Positions 1-9,938 of a stretch of 64,000 nucleotides of DNA are shown in pieces; position 1 is the first letter of the stretch, and each line of letters starts with the position of its first letter. The stretch is from JAIEPW01 sp964471915. Lineage in GTDB: Bacteria > Acidobacteriota > Terriglobia > Bryobacterales > Bryobacteraceae. The notes under the pieces are model-generated. The model worked only from the letters and a program-made list of their open reading frames with translations. It was not told where the DNA came from and did not search any database. The stretch is from positions 37,370-101,369 of the forward strand of contig CAYYID010000014.1 in the NCBI GenBank assembly GCA_964471915.1. Reading direction: 5' to 3'. A program made the position numbers and the translations under genes.

Positions 1-1
1 C

Positions 2-97
2 GAGGCTTTTCTGAAGGAGAAGCGGGCCTTCCTGCTCTACTCCGAGTCCGACCTGGAACAGGACCACTCCCGGCTGCGCGAAGCGTTGGGTGAATGA
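2..97 (+). CDS. 3' end of an antitoxin-like gene (UPF0175-type), partial
   Basis: Only the last 31 codons are in the window, ending EALGE then TGA. The tail has the form 'FLKE..AFLLYSESDLEQD..' followed by a short LRE run. This resembles the C-terminus of UPF0175-type antitoxins, which pair with PIN/DUF3368 toxins. The TGA overlaps the ATG of the next gene as ATGA, so the two were translationally coupled like a toxin-antitoxin pair. The family call rests on about 30 residues plus context. Confidence 0.5.
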   Translation, partial: EAFLKEKRAFLLYSESDLEQDHSRLREALGE

Positions 98-562
98 TCG
101 TCGTAGCCGACACCTCGCCGATCAGCTACTTGGCGCTGATCGGGCAAGCGGATCTGCTTCGAACGTTTTGGGGAAGTCCAGGTGCCGCCAGCCGTCCTCT
201 CAGAGCTGTCACATCCGGGAGCGCCGCCCGAGGTGCAGCGCCTGTTGCACCCGCTGCCGGACTGGATTCGGGAGACGGCCGTTCCAGACACGCTCGCCGG
301 CCTCGAGAATCTGGACCCCGGCGAGCGGCAAGCCCTCCAACTCGCGTGTGCGCTCGGTGCCGACTTGGTTCTTATCGATGAGTCGCGGGGGCGGATGGCA
401 GCCGAGAAACTGGGACTCGCCGTCGTCGGCACGATTGGGATCCTCGAGAGGGCCGCTCGTAAGGGACTGCTGGATGGCGCGGCCGCGGCCGCCCGTCTCG
501 GTGCGACCACCTTCAGGGCTTCGCCAAAGCTCCTGGCGCGGCTGCACGTGCCGAAACCCTGA
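94..562 (+). pseudogene. PIN-domain (DUF3368-like) toxin, broken by a frameshift
   Basis: The reading frame from ATG 94 gives a typical PIN start, MIVVADTSPISYLALIG, with the first acidic residue of the PIN active site. After about position 167 the homologous sequence continues in another frame: PPAVLSELSHPGAPPEVQ, then LIDESRGRMAAEKLGL, ending in TGA at 560-562. Removing one T from the TTTT run near 166-170 restores a continuous protein of about 155 residues. The simplest reading is a single-base insertion that inactivated an RNase toxin. A sequencing error at the homopolymer is the alternative. It overlaps the antitoxin-like gene upstream by 4 nt. Confidence 0.72.
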
Positions 563-752
563 CTGCGGCCGTCCCCCCTGCGCAGTCGCGTTAAGAACAT
601 CAACACTGTAAACAAGATAGCTCTCCGAACCTGATTTCGGACTCTTTCTGTCCGCTTTCCGGGTTACAACTCCTTACGATATAGGGACTTGCGCCGTATT
701 ACCTGCCCCGGCATACTTGTCTGCGACACATCCGGTGTCACTGAGGGGATTC

Positions 753-1988
<1,236 letters not shown>

Positions 1989-2017
1989 AGCGAAGAGGTT
2001 GGTTCTCCCAGAGCCTG

Positions 2018-2059
2018 CGGCGGCGGGGATCTTCGGATCCCGCCGCCGTCGGTGTTTTT
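2018..2059 (+). terminator. Intrinsic terminator with UUCG tetraloop
   Basis: A 10-bp GC stem (2018-2027 with 2039-2048) continues through ATC/GAT to a C-UUCG-G tetraloop at 2031-2036, with one extra G in the left arm. TTTTT follows at 2055-2059. It lies 30 nt after the stop of the heme/copper protein and just before the end of the convergent antitoxin gene. Confidence 0.85.
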
Positions 2060-2066
2060 GGGGCGC

Positions 2067-2387
2067 TTAGGGGCGGTGGATCGCGGCAATCGCGAGGCGC
2101 GGTTCGTGCTGGAGGATGCGCAGCAGCGCCGCGGCGGGTCCCGCCGGGCGCCGCCGTTGCTGCTCCCAGTTCTGGACGGTCTTGATGCTGACGCCGATGA
2201 GCGTTGCGAACTCGGACTGGGAGAGGTTGGTGCGCTCCCGGATCGCGCGGACGCTGGCGGGGCCGGTCTGGAAGCGGCGCGAGGGCTTGGTTTCGCCGCG
2301 CAGGATGGCGCCGCCTTCGCGGACGCTGGCCAGCAGGTCCTGAAACATCGCGTTGTCGAGGCCGCTATCCTTGGTCTTCTTCATCAC
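2067..2387 (-). CDS. XRE-family antitoxin (HigA-like)
   Basis: This 106-residue protein has a C-terminal helix-turn-helix, SQSEFATLIGVSIKTVQNWE, at about residues 56-75. That is the standard XRE fold used by HigA-type antitoxins both to neutralise the toxin and to repress the operon. The N-terminal part, around 'FQDLLASVREGGAILRG', is the toxin-binding region in related antitoxins. The gene follows the toxin gene and overlaps it by 23 nt, the toxin-first order typical of higBA. An ATG three bases downstream of the annotated start could also be used. The operon ends against the terminator of the convergent gene. Confidence 0.85.
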   Translation of the reverse strand: MMKKTKDSGLDNAMFQDLLASVREGGAILRGETKPSRRFQTGPASVRAIRERTNLSQSEFATLIGVSIKTVQNWEQQRRRPAGPAAALLRILQHEPRLAIAAIHRP

Positions 2388-2700
2388 CGAACTCCTCCTT
2401 CACCAGCCGCGCAAGTTGGGTGGCCTGCCGGGGCGTCAGATCCGCCGCGACGTTCTTGGAATAGGCGAAGAGCAACAGGATCCGCTCGCTCCGGACTCTC
2501 CAGTAGTAGATCACGCGCACGCCGCCGCTCTTTCCCCGGGATCCGGCACGCACGCGGGCTTTACGGATGCCGCCACCGCCCCGCAGCAGTGGCCCCATGG
2601 CCGGGTTGGCCGCCAGAGCCACCTGGAAGCGCGAATACTCTTCGTCCTCCAATAGACCCACGATCTGCCGCGTGAACACGGAGGTCTCCAGGAACTCCAC
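2365..2700 (-). CDS. RelE/HigB-type mRNA interferase toxin
   Basis: The 111-residue protein has the RelE/HigB (DUF1044-like) pattern: an N-terminal 'FTRQIVGLLEDEEYSRFQ' helix region, a central GGGGIRKARVRAG strand, then GGVRVIYYW and ILLLFAYSKN, and a C-terminal helix. Basic residues in the central strand (R, K, R) are of the kind that act on mRNA in the ribosomal A site. The start codon is GTG at 2700. The reading frame is intact, and the downstream antitoxin overlaps it. Expected role: growth inhibition on antitoxin loss. Confidence 0.82.
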   Translation of the reverse strand: MEFLETSVFTRQIVGLLEDEEYSRFQVALAANPAMGPLLRGGGGIRKARVRAGSRGKSGGVRVIYYWRVRSERILLLFAYSKNVAADLTPRQATQLARLVKEEFGDEEDQG

Positions 2701-2792
2701 CGGAACCAGTATACGCCAATGGCGGATACCCCGGCAGCACGCCGCGCCACCCCGCGTGCGCCGAGCCCGCGAAATCCAATAAAATCCTTGCG

Positions 2793-4433
2793 ATGCTCTC
2801 TTTGATCCAGGACCGTCCGCTGCTCATCTCGAGCCTGATCGAATTCGCCGGCGACTACCACGGCGACCGCGAAGTGGTCACCCAAACCGTCGAGGGACCC
2901 CGCCACCGCACCAACTATCGCGAGCTGCGCGCGCGCGCCAAGCGCGTCGCCAACGGTCTGCACGGCCTGGGGGTCAAGCTCGGCGACCGCGTCGGCACGC
3001 TGGCCTGGAACACCTACCGGCACATGGAGCTCTACTACGGCGTCTCCGGCATGGGCGCCGTGCTCCACACCATCAACCCGCGGCTGTTCCCGGAACAGAT
3101 CGAGTACATCGCCAACCACGCCGAGGATAAGATCCTGTTCTTCGACCTGACCTTCCACGGCCTGGTGGAGAAGCTGGCGCCGCAACTCCGTACCGTGGAG
3201 ACGTACGTCATCCTGACGGACCGCGCGCACGTGCCGGCCGGGAGCTCGATTCCGGGGCTGCTCTGCTACGAGGACTGGCTGGCCGCGCAAAGCCCCGAGT
3301 ACACCTGGCCGGAGTTCGACGAACGCACGGCCTCGTCGCTGTGTTACACCTCGGGCACGACGGGGAACCCCAAGGGCGTACTGTACGGGCACCGCTCCAC
3401 CGTGCTGCACTCCTACGCCGTGTGCATGCGCGACGCGATCTCGCTGGGTAACCAGGACAGCGTGCTGGTGATCGTGCCGCTGTTCCACGCCAACGCCTGG
3501 GGCGTCCCCTACGGCGCGGCGATGTGCGGGGCGAAGCTGGTGCTGCCGGGGCCGCATCTGGACGGCAAGAGCGTGTATTCCATGCTCGCCGAGGAGGAAT
3601 GCAACCTGTCACTCGGGGTGCCCACGGTCTGGCTGAACTTCTTCGCGTATCTGGACCAGAATAAGGACATTGACCGGACGCGGGTGAAGCTGGATCGCGT
3701 AGTGATCGGCGGGTCCGCCGCGCCGCGGGCGATGATCGAGCGGTTCGCGCGCGAGTTCCGCGCGTTCGTGATCCACGCCTGGGGCATGACCGAGATGTCG
3801 CCGCTGGGCACCATCGGCACGATGCTCGCCAAGCACGCCAAGCGGACGCTGGACGAGCAGTTCGACTACCAGGCCAAGCAGGGCCACGCCCTCTACGGGG
3901 TGGATCTGAAGATCGAGGACGACAACGGGAACCGCGTGCCGCGCGACGGCAAGACGTCCGGGAACCTGAAGGTCCGCGGACCGTGGATCACCAACGGGTA
4001 CTTCAAGGGCGAGGGCGGCAACATCCTCGACCAGGAAGGATTCTTCACGACGGGCGACGTCGCCACGCTGGATGAGGACGGGTACCTGCAGATCACGGAC
4101 CGGGCGAAGGACGTGATCAAGTCGGGCGGCGAGTGGATCTCATCGATCGATCTGGAGAACGCCGCGGTGGGGCATCCCGGGATCCAAGAGGCCGCGGTGA
4201 TCGGCATCCCGCACCCGAAGTGGGCAGAGCGGCCGCTGCTGCTGGTGGTGCCGAAGCCGGGCGTCGACCTCACCCGGGAATCCGTGATGGAGTTTCTGGA
4301 GAGCCGCGTGGTGAAGTGGTGGCTGCCCGACGATGTGGTGTTCGTAACAGAGCTGCCGCACACGGCCACGGGAAAGCTGCTGAAGACGAAGCTGCGGGAA
4401 CAGTTCAAGGACTACGCGCTGCCCGCGTCTTAG
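2793..4433 (+). CDS. Fatty-acyl-CoA ligase (AlkK/FadD-like)
   Basis: This 546-residue ANL-superfamily adenylating enzyme should activate medium- or long-chain fatty acids to acyl-CoA with ATP. The AMP-binding P-loop YTSGTTGNPKGV is at about 186-197. WGMTEMSP is motif A5, TGDVATLDEDGYL the following core, and the C-terminal catalytic lysine lies in TATGKLLKTKLR. The length and the 'DRAKDVIKSGGEWISS' segment match AlkK-type ligases rather than acetyl-CoA synthetases. The start ATG lies 12 nt after an AATAAAAT stretch that could be a -10 box. Chain-length specificity cannot be read from the sequence. Confidence 0.88.
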   Translation: MLSLIQDRPLLISSLIEFAGDYHGDREVVTQTVEGPRHRTNYRELRARAKRVANGLHGLGVKLGDRVGTLAWNTYRHMELYYGVSGMGAVLHTINPRLFPEQIEYIANHAEDKILFFDLTFHGLVEKLAPQLRTVETYVILTDRAHVPAGSSIPGLLCYEDWLAAQSPEYTWPEFDERTASSLCYTSGTTGNPKGVLYGHRSTVLHSYAVCMRDAISLGNQDSVLVIVPLFHANAWGVPYGAAMCGAKLVLPGPHLDGKSVYSMLAEEECNLSLGVPTVWLNFFAYLDQNKDIDRTRVKLDRVVIGGSAAPRAMIERFAREFRAFVIHAWGMTEMSPLGTIGTMLAKHAKRTLDEQFDYQAKQGHALYGVDLKIEDDNGNRVPRDGKTSGNLKVRGPWITNGYFKGEGGNILDQEGFFTTGDVATLDEDGYLQITDRAKDVIKSGGEWISSIDLENAAVGHPGIQEAAVIGIPHPKWAERPLLLVVPKPGVDLTRESVMEFLESRVVKWWLPDDVVFVTELPHTATGKLLKTKLREQFKDYALPAS

Positions 4434-4510
4434 ACTTGGCGTAATCGGGCTAGGGAGAATCCGCCCGCACCCGGGAGTCTGCCGCCGCCGATGGAAGTGG
4501 GCGGAGGGCT

Positions 4511-5467
4511 ATGGCCGACCGGGTACTTTCCCAGGAAGAGATCGACAGCGTCTTTCGGAAGCTCAAGGACACGCCCGAGGAGACCCACCGCGCCCAGCCG
4601 TACGACTTCCGGCGGCCGGACCGGATCGCCAAGGACCAGTTGCGGGCGATCCACCTGCTGCACGAGAACTTCTCGCGCAGCCTGGCGTCCAGCCTGTCGG
4701 CGTACCTGCGCGCCTACGTGGTGGTGAACCTGGTGTCGGTGGAGCAGATGTCGTTCCTCGAGTTCACGCAGTGCCTGCCCTCGCCGACTTGCATGATCGC
4801 GCTGGGCTTGAGCCCCTACGACGGCAGCGCGGTGGTGGAACTGAACCCGTCGCTGGTGTTCCCGATCCTGGAGATGCTGCTCGGCGGCACCGGCAAGACC
4901 TCGGCGAAGATCACGCGGGAGACGACGGAGATCGAGCAGAGCATCCTGGAGGGCCTGTTCCGGATCGTACTGAACGACCTGCGGCAGGCTTGGGCGCAGG
5001 TGGCGACGCTGGGATTCACCATCGACAGCCACGAAACCGAGCCGCAGTTGCTGCAGGTGCTATCGCCGAACGAAGCGGTGGTGGCGGTGAGCATCGAAGT
5101 GCGGGTGGGTGAAACGTCGGGGATGATGAACATCGGGATCCCGGCGATCGTGGTGAAGATGCTGCGGCAGCGCTTCGACCAGCAGTGGAGCACCCGGCGG
5201 TCCCACGTCACGGAAGACAACCAGGCGCGGATGCTCAAGATCGTGCAGAACGCGGAGGCGCAGCTCGACGCGCGGCTGGACGGCGCGCCGGTGACCATGG
5301 AGGCGCTGCTGGATCTGGAGCCGGGCGACATCCTGCTGCTCGATTTTCCGACGTCGCGTCCCGTGGACCTGACGGTGAATGGCAAGCTGAAGTGGCGCGG
5401 GGAGATGGTGGCGGCGGGCAGCAAGCGGGCGGTCGCCATCGAGTACCGGCACGACAGAACCAGCTAA
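4511..5467 (+). CDS. fliM: Flagellar motor switch protein FliM
   Basis: The 318-residue protein is clearly FliM. It has the N-terminal LSQEEIDSVF peptide that binds phosphorylated CheY. The middle CheC-like domain contains 'LGLSPYDGSAVVELNPSL' and LEMLLGGTG. The C-terminal SpoA/FliN-like domain contains 'LLDLEPGDILLLDFPTSRPV' and GKLKWRGEM. FliM sits in the cytoplasmic C-ring, links FliG to FliN and controls rotation direction. No other flagellar gene is in the window: the upstream neighbour is an acyl-CoA ligase 77 nt away and the downstream genes are on the other strand. The downstream gene ends 5 nt away, convergently. Confidence 0.95.
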   Translation: MADRVLSQEEIDSVFRKLKDTPEETHRAQPYDFRRPDRIAKDQLRAIHLLHENFSRSLASSLSAYLRAYVVVNLVSVEQMSFLEFTQCLPSPTCMIALGLSPYDGSAVVELNPSLVFPILEMLLGGTGKTSAKITRETTEIEQSILEGLFRIVLNDLRQAWAQVATLGFTIDSHETEPQLLQVLSPNEAVVAVSIEVRVGETSGMMNIGIPAIVVKMLRQRFDQQWSTRRSHVTEDNQARMLKIVQNAEAQLDARLDGAPVTMEALLDLEPGDILLLDFPTSRPVDLTVNGKLKWRGEMVAAGSKRAVAIEYRHDRTS

Positions 5468-5472
5468 GTTCT

Positions 5473-5904
5473 TCAGGCAGCCCGCCGCAGCAGCCACAGC
5501 AGGAGCAGCGCGCGGGCCGTCCACGCCCCCGTGCGGAGCCAGTTGCTGGTCACCAGCCGGCTCCAGGCCGCCGGGTCGAAACCCGCGCCCAGGCGGTCGT
5601 GCGCCGGGATCTGAAGCAGCGCGGTCGATAGCCAGAGCAGCACTGCCAGGCCGAACCCGGTCCACAGCCAGGCCGCGGGCAGGCGCGCCGGCGGATTCCA
5701 GGCCAGCAGAAACGCCGTTACCAGCTCCACCAGCATGGGCGGCGCCACCACCCAGGTGGTCCGCGCCTGATGGGCCGCCTGGTAGGCGCGATAGCCGTCG
5801 CTGCCGACCTGCGCGAACAGCGGGTAATGAACCACCTGGACGAACCAGATCAGCCCGGTCATGAACCAGGTGGCGGCGGCGTTCGCGAGCAACAGCCCGC
5901 TCAA
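5473..5904 (-). CDS. Small integral membrane protein, coupled to acs
   Basis: The predicted protein has 143 residues and four likely membrane segments (around 'LLLANAAATWFMTGLIWF', 'VVAPPMLVELVTAFLLAW', 'LWTGFGLAVLLWLSTALL' and 'TARALLLLWLL'). I place the start at TTG 5904 because it overlaps the acs stop codon and no ATG precedes the first membrane segment. The next ATG would cut into that segment. The short motif VQVVHYPLF before the second segment recurs in a family of uncharacterised bacterial membrane proteins. The function is unknown. Coupling to acs suggests expression together, but not necessarily a related role. Confidence 0.65.
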   Translation of the reverse strand: MSGLLLANAAATWFMTGLIWFVQVVHYPLFAQVGSDGYRAYQAAHQARTTWVVAPPMLVELVTAFLLAWNPPARLPAAWLWTGFGLAVLLWLSTALLQIPAHDRLGAGFDPAAWSRLVTSNWLRTGAWTARALLLLWLLRRAA

Positions 5905-7829
5905 TCCTCGTCCTGCTGCGCGGCCAGCCGCGTGATGACGGTAAGGTCTTCCAGCGTGGTGACGTCGCCGGACACCGAGTTCGAGGTGACGATCTCCCGC
6001 AACAGGCGGCGCATGATCTTGCCGGAGCGGGTCTTGGGCAGCGCCTCCGTGAAGCGGATCTCCTCGGGCCGGGCGAACGGCCCGATCTCGTGCGCCACCC
6101 ATTGGCGGAGTTCGACGCCGAGCGTCGCATGGTCCCAGTCGCCGCGTTTCAAGGTGACAAAGCAGCACACGGACTGGCCCGTGATCTCGTGGGGCTTGCC
6201 GACCACCGCGGCCTCGGCCACCGCCAAGTGGCGGACCAGCGCGCTTTCGACCTCCATCGTCGAAAGCCGGTGGCCGCTGACGTTCATCACGTCGTCCACG
6301 CGGCCCAGGATCCAGTAATAGCCGTCCGCGTCGCGCCGCGCGGCGTCGCCCGTGAAGTAAACGCCGGGAACGCGGCTCCAGTATTGGTCCTTGAAACGCT
6401 CCGGATCGCCCCAGATGGTGCGAATCATGCTGGGCCAGGGACGCTGGATCACGAGAAAACCCTCGCGGTCGTCGCCGACGGGCCGCCCCTGGAGATCGAC
6501 GATCTCGGGCAGGATCCCCGGCATGGGGAAGGTCCCGGAGCCGGGCTTGGTGGGGACGGCGCCGGGCATGGGCGCGATCAGGATCGCGCCGGTCTCGGTC
6601 TGCCACCAGGTGTCCACGATCGGGCACCGCTCCTTGCCGATCACGCGGTGGTACCACTCCCACGCCGCGGGATTGATGGGCTCGCCGACCGAGCCAAGCA
6701 GGCGCAGGCTCGAGAGGTCGTGCTGGTTCGGCCAGTGGTCGCCCTGCTTGATCAGCGCGCGGATGGCGGTCGGCGAGGTGTAGAAGATGGTCGCGCGGTA
6801 GCGCTCCACCATGTCCCACCAGCGGTCGAACTGCGGGAAGTCGGGCGCGCCTTCGTACATGATCTGCGTCACGCCCGCCGAGAGCGGCCCGTAGACGATG
6901 TAGCTGTGCCCGGTGACCCACCCGATGTCGGCGGTGCACCAATAGATGTCATCGGGTTGCAGGTCGAAGACCCACTTCATGGTCATCGTGGTCTCGAGCA
7001 GGTATCCGGCCGTGGTGTGGAGGATCCCCTTGGGCTTGCCCGTGGTGCCCGACGTGTAAAGCACGAACAGCGGATGCTCGCTCTCCAGCGGGACGGCGGG
7101 ACAATCGGCCGGAACTCCCGTCTCGAGTTCGTGCCACCAGTGGTCGCGCCCGGCCTGCATGGCCACCTCGGATCCGGTGCGGCGCGCGACGATCACATCG
7201 CGGACCGAGGGGCACTCGGCGAGCGCCTCATCCACCGCGATCTTGAGCTTCACTTCCTTGCCGCGCCGCCAGCCGCCGTCGGCGGTGAGGACCACGGCGG
7301 CGCCCAGATCCTGGATCCGCGCCTTCAGCGCTTCGGCGGAGAAGCCGCCAAAGACCACCGAATGGGTGATGCCGAGCCGCGCGCACGCCAGCATCGCGAT
7401 GGCGAGTTCAGGGATCATCGGCATGTAGAGGATGGCCCGGTCGCCAGCCTGGAGTCCGCGGGCCTTCAGGACGTTGGCGAAGCGCGAGACGCGCGCGTGC
7501 AGGTCCCGGTAGGTCAGTGCCTGCTTGTCGCCGGGCTCGCCTTCGAAGTAGATGGCGACTTGGTCGCCGCGCTCGGCCAGGTGCCGGTCCAGGCAGTTGT
7601 AGCTGGCGTTGATCTGGCCGCCGGAGAACCACTTCGCGAAGGGCGGATCCCAGTCGAACACCCGGGTGAAGGGCTGGAACCACGCGAGTTCGGACGCGGC
7701 GAGTTCTCCCCAGAAGCCCTCGGGGTCGCGGGCGGCGCGGTCGTAAAGGGCGCGGTAGGCCTCGATGTTGCCCACGTGCGCGCGGGCGGAAAACGCGGCG
7801 GGCGGCGGATAAACCCCGGTAGAGTGCAT
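5901..7829 (-). CDS. acs: Acetyl-CoA synthetase (or propionyl-CoA synthetase)
   Basis: The 642-residue AMP-forming acyl-CoA synthetase matches the usual Acs length. It has the N-terminal ACAS segment (YRALYDRAARDPEGFW), the P-loop YTSGTTGKPKGILHTT, the adenylate-binding DTWWQTETG, the hinge region 'GYYWILGRVDDVMNVSGHR' and the acetylation-sensitive catalytic lysine in TRSGKIMRR. It makes acetyl-CoA from acetate, ATP and CoA. The conserved Trp in WWQTE that limits the acyl pocket favours acetate over longer acids. Propionate activation (PrpE-like) cannot be excluded. A membrane-protein gene follows with overlapping stop and start. Confidence 0.9.
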   Translation of the reverse strand: MHSTGVYPPPAAFSARAHVGNIEAYRALYDRAARDPEGFWGELAASELAWFQPFTRVFDWDPPFAKWFSGGQINASYNCLDRHLAERGDQVAIYFEGEPGDKQALTYRDLHARVSRFANVLKARGLQAGDRAILYMPMIPELAIAMLACARLGITHSVVFGGFSAEALKARIQDLGAAVVLTADGGWRRGKEVKLKIAVDEALAECPSVRDVIVARRTGSEVAMQAGRDHWWHELETGVPADCPAVPLESEHPLFVLYTSGTTGKPKGILHTTAGYLLETTMTMKWVFDLQPDDIYWCTADIGWVTGHSYIVYGPLSAGVTQIMYEGAPDFPQFDRWWDMVERYRATIFYTSPTAIRALIKQGDHWPNQHDLSSLRLLGSVGEPINPAAWEWYHRVIGKERCPIVDTWWQTETGAILIAPMPGAVPTKPGSGTFPMPGILPEIVDLQGRPVGDDREGFLVIQRPWPSMIRTIWGDPERFKDQYWSRVPGVYFTGDAARRDADGYYWILGRVDDVMNVSGHRLSTMEVESALVRHLAVAEAAVVGKPHEITGQSVCCFVTLKRGDWDHATLGVELRQWVAHEIGPFARPEEIRFTEALPKTRSGKIMRRLLREIVTSNSVSGDVTTLEDLTVITRLAAQQDED

Positions 7830-7849
7830 GCTACAGGGGATTGTACCCG

Positions 7850-8365
7850 TTACTTCTTCTCCCAGGCCAGCGCTTCGGTGATGGTCTGCGTCTGCGCCGC
7901 GCCGGCGCTGGCCGTGAGGCTCTTGGCCACGCCGCCGGGCACGGCTGCCGAAAACCAGACTCGCGTGGTGGTGAGGCGTCCTTCGCCCGCTACCCCGGCT
8001 TCCTGCCAGGCGCACTTCAGGGACTGGCCGCCGAGGTTCAGGGTCTCCTCACCGCGCTTCACGGTGGCGGCGTCGCCTTGCGGCAGCGGCGCCGCGAGCG
8101 GCACTTCCAGCGAAGTGACGGTTGCGTTGCCGAACAGCGTCCGTTCGACTTCCAGCTGCGCCTTGCCTCCCTGCTTCGCGACCAGCGTGTAGCGGGTGAT
8201 CACTTCGGTGCGCCGCGGCGCGTCCTGCCCTTCCAGAACACTGACGGTCTTCAGCACCACCCAGGAACCGGGAGCGAAGGCGCCCCAGCCGGGCGCGGGC
8301 GGTTCTGCGGCGGCGGAGGCGGCCAGGATCAGGACAGCGGCGGGGAAGCGAAGCATCTTCCCCAT
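7850..8365 (-). CDS. Secreted hypothetical protein
   Basis: The 171-residue protein has a signal peptide (MLRFPAAVLILAASAAA) and no recognised domain. The mature part is beta-rich, with repeated Thr/Val strands ('SWVVLKTVSVLEGQ', RRTEVITRYTLV, KAQLEVERTLFG). This resembles the small secreted proteins with a lipocalin- or DUF-like barrel that are common in Acidobacteria. An ATG 9 nt downstream of the first start gives the tidier signal peptide. It is transcribed away from the M20 peptidase gene across a 54-nt divergent gap. Confidence 0.6.
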   Translation of the reverse strand: MGKMLRFPAAVLILAASAAAEPPAPGWGAFAPGSWVVLKTVSVLEGQDAPRRTEVITRYTLVAKQGGKAQLEVERTLFGNATVTSLEVPLAAPLPQGDAATVKRGEETLNLGGQSLKCAWQEAGVAGEGRLTTTRVWFSAAVPGGVAKSLTASAGAAQTQTITEALAWEKK

Positions 8366-8419
8366 AGACGGGTCCGCGGGCGAAAAAGTTGCCCGAGGTG
8401 CGGGTTAAGATGGGGTCCG

Positions 8420-9934
8420 ATGACGATGCGACTGCTTTTCGCCCTCACGGCCGGGGTGCTGCTGGCCGAGACTCCGCCCGCGGTGACGGCGGCACGAGCG
8501 TTCCGTGAGAAGAACGAGGCCGCGATCCTCCGCGAGTACGTCGAACTTCTTTCGATACCCAACGTCGCCCGCGACAAGGAGAACATCCGCCGCAACGCGA
8601 ACCTCATCCGCGCGATGCTCGAAAAGCGCGGCATCGCGGCAAAGCTGCTGGAGGCCGGCGGCGCCAATCCCGCCGTGTACGGCGAGATCCTGAAGCCGGG
8701 CGCGGCGCGCACCATTCTCTTCTACGCCCACTACGACGGCCAGCCGCTGGACCCCAAGGAATGGGCCTCGCCGCCCTTCACGCCCACGCTGCGCGACGCC
8801 GCGCTCGAAAACGGCGGCAAAGTGATCCCGTTCCCGGCCTCCGGCAAGTTCGATCCCGAGTGGCGTCTGTACGCCCGCTCCACCGGCGACGACAAGGCGC
8901 CCACGATTGCCCTGCTCGCCGCCTACGACGCGCTGCGGGAGGCAAAGATCCCGCTGCAGTCGAACGTGAAGTTCTTCTTCGAGGGCGAGGAAGAGGCCGG
9001 CTCGCCGAACCTGGCCAAGATTCTGGAGGCGCACAAGCCGGTCCTCGGGGCCGATGTCTGGCTGATCTGCGACGGTCCCGTGCACCAGAGCCGGAAGCAG
9101 CAGATCGTGTTCGGGGCGCGCGGCAATGCCACGGTGAACATCACCGTGTACGGCCCCAAGCGGGAGCTGCACTCCGGGCATTACGGAAACTGGGCGCCGA
9201 ACCCCGCGATGATGCTCTCGCGCCTGCTGGCGTCCATGAAGGACGACGACGGCCGCGTGCTGATCGAGGAGTTCTATAAAGGCATCGAGCCGCTCAGCGA
9301 AACCGAGAAGCGCGCGCTGGCCGAGGCGCCGGCGTACGACGACGAGATCCGCAAGGAGCTATGGCTGGGCCGCAGCGAGGGCGGCGGCAAGAAGCTGGTG
9401 GAGTTGTACAACCAGCCTTCCCTGAACGTGCGCGGTATGGCCAGTTCCCGCGTCGGCGACGGCGCGGCGAACGTCGTACCCGCCACCGCGACGGCCTCCA
9501 TCGACATGCGCCTGGTGAAGGGCATCCGGCCGGAGCAGGCCGAGGCGCGCATCATCCAGCACATCCGGCAGCAGGGCTTTCACGCGGTGGTGGGCGGCCC
9601 GGAGCCCGACGCCGAAGTCCGGCGCAGGTATCCGAAGGTCGCCTGGGTGACGCGTCGCGAAGGCGGCTATCCGGCGGAGCGGACTTCGATGGACCTGCCG
9701 ATCTCGAAGCGCGTGATCGCGGCGGTGGAAGCCGCCAAGGGCGAGAAAGTGATCAAGCTGCCGACCTCCGGCGGCAGCGTGCCGATCTTCATGATCAGCG
9801 AGATTCTGAAGACGGTGACGATCTCGATCCCGATCGCGAACCACGACAACAACCAGCACAGCTACAACGAGAACATGCGGCTCAAGAATCTGTTTGACGG
9901 CATCGAGCTGATGGCCGCGCTGCTGGTGATGTAG
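8420..9934 (+). CDS. Secreted M20-family metallopeptidase
   Basis: This 504-residue zinc peptidase has a signal peptide (MRLLFALTAGVLLA, cleavage near residue 18). All M20 metal ligands are in place: His/Asp in FYAHYDGQPLD, Asp in YARSTGDDKAP, the Glu pair in FEGEEEAGSPN, Asp in LICDGPV and the final His in ANHDNNQHSYNE. The dimerisation domain lies in between (around GPKRELHSGHYG). The family cleaves dipeptides and related acylated amino acids. The substrate of this exported enzyme is unknown. Two closely spaced in-frame ATGs (8420, 8426) could start it. GATGGGG just upstream is the best ribosome-binding site. Confidence 0.85.
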   Translation: MTMRLLFALTAGVLLAETPPAVTAARAFREKNEAAILREYVELLSIPNVARDKENIRRNANLIRAMLEKRGIAAKLLEAGGANPAVYGEILKPGAARTILFYAHYDGQPLDPKEWASPPFTPTLRDAALENGGKVIPFPASGKFDPEWRLYARSTGDDKAPTIALLAAYDALREAKIPLQSNVKFFFEGEEEAGSPNLAKILEAHKPVLGADVWLICDGPVHQSRKQQIVFGARGNATVNITVYGPKRELHSGHYGNWAPNPAMMLSRLLASMKDDDGRVLIEEFYKGIEPLSETEKRALAEAPAYDDEIRKELWLGRSEGGGKKLVELYNQPSLNVRGMASSRVGDGAANVVPATATASIDMRLVKGIRPEQAEARIIQHIRQQGFHAVVGGPEPDAEVRRRYPKVAWVTRREGGYPAERTSMDLPISKRVIAAVEAAKGEKVIKLPTSGGSVPIFMISEILKTVTISIPIANHDNNQHSYNENMRLKNLFDGIELMAALLVM

Positions 9935-9938
9935 GTCT

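Noticed and set aside
717..752. Upstream ATG of the heme/copper protein as the start
   Set aside because: It would put 12 polar residues before the signal peptide and has no ribosome-binding site. ATG 753 has GAGGGG 4 nt upstream.
6090..8192. 700-codon open frame on the plus strand
   Set aside because: Antisense to acs, which has all family motifs.
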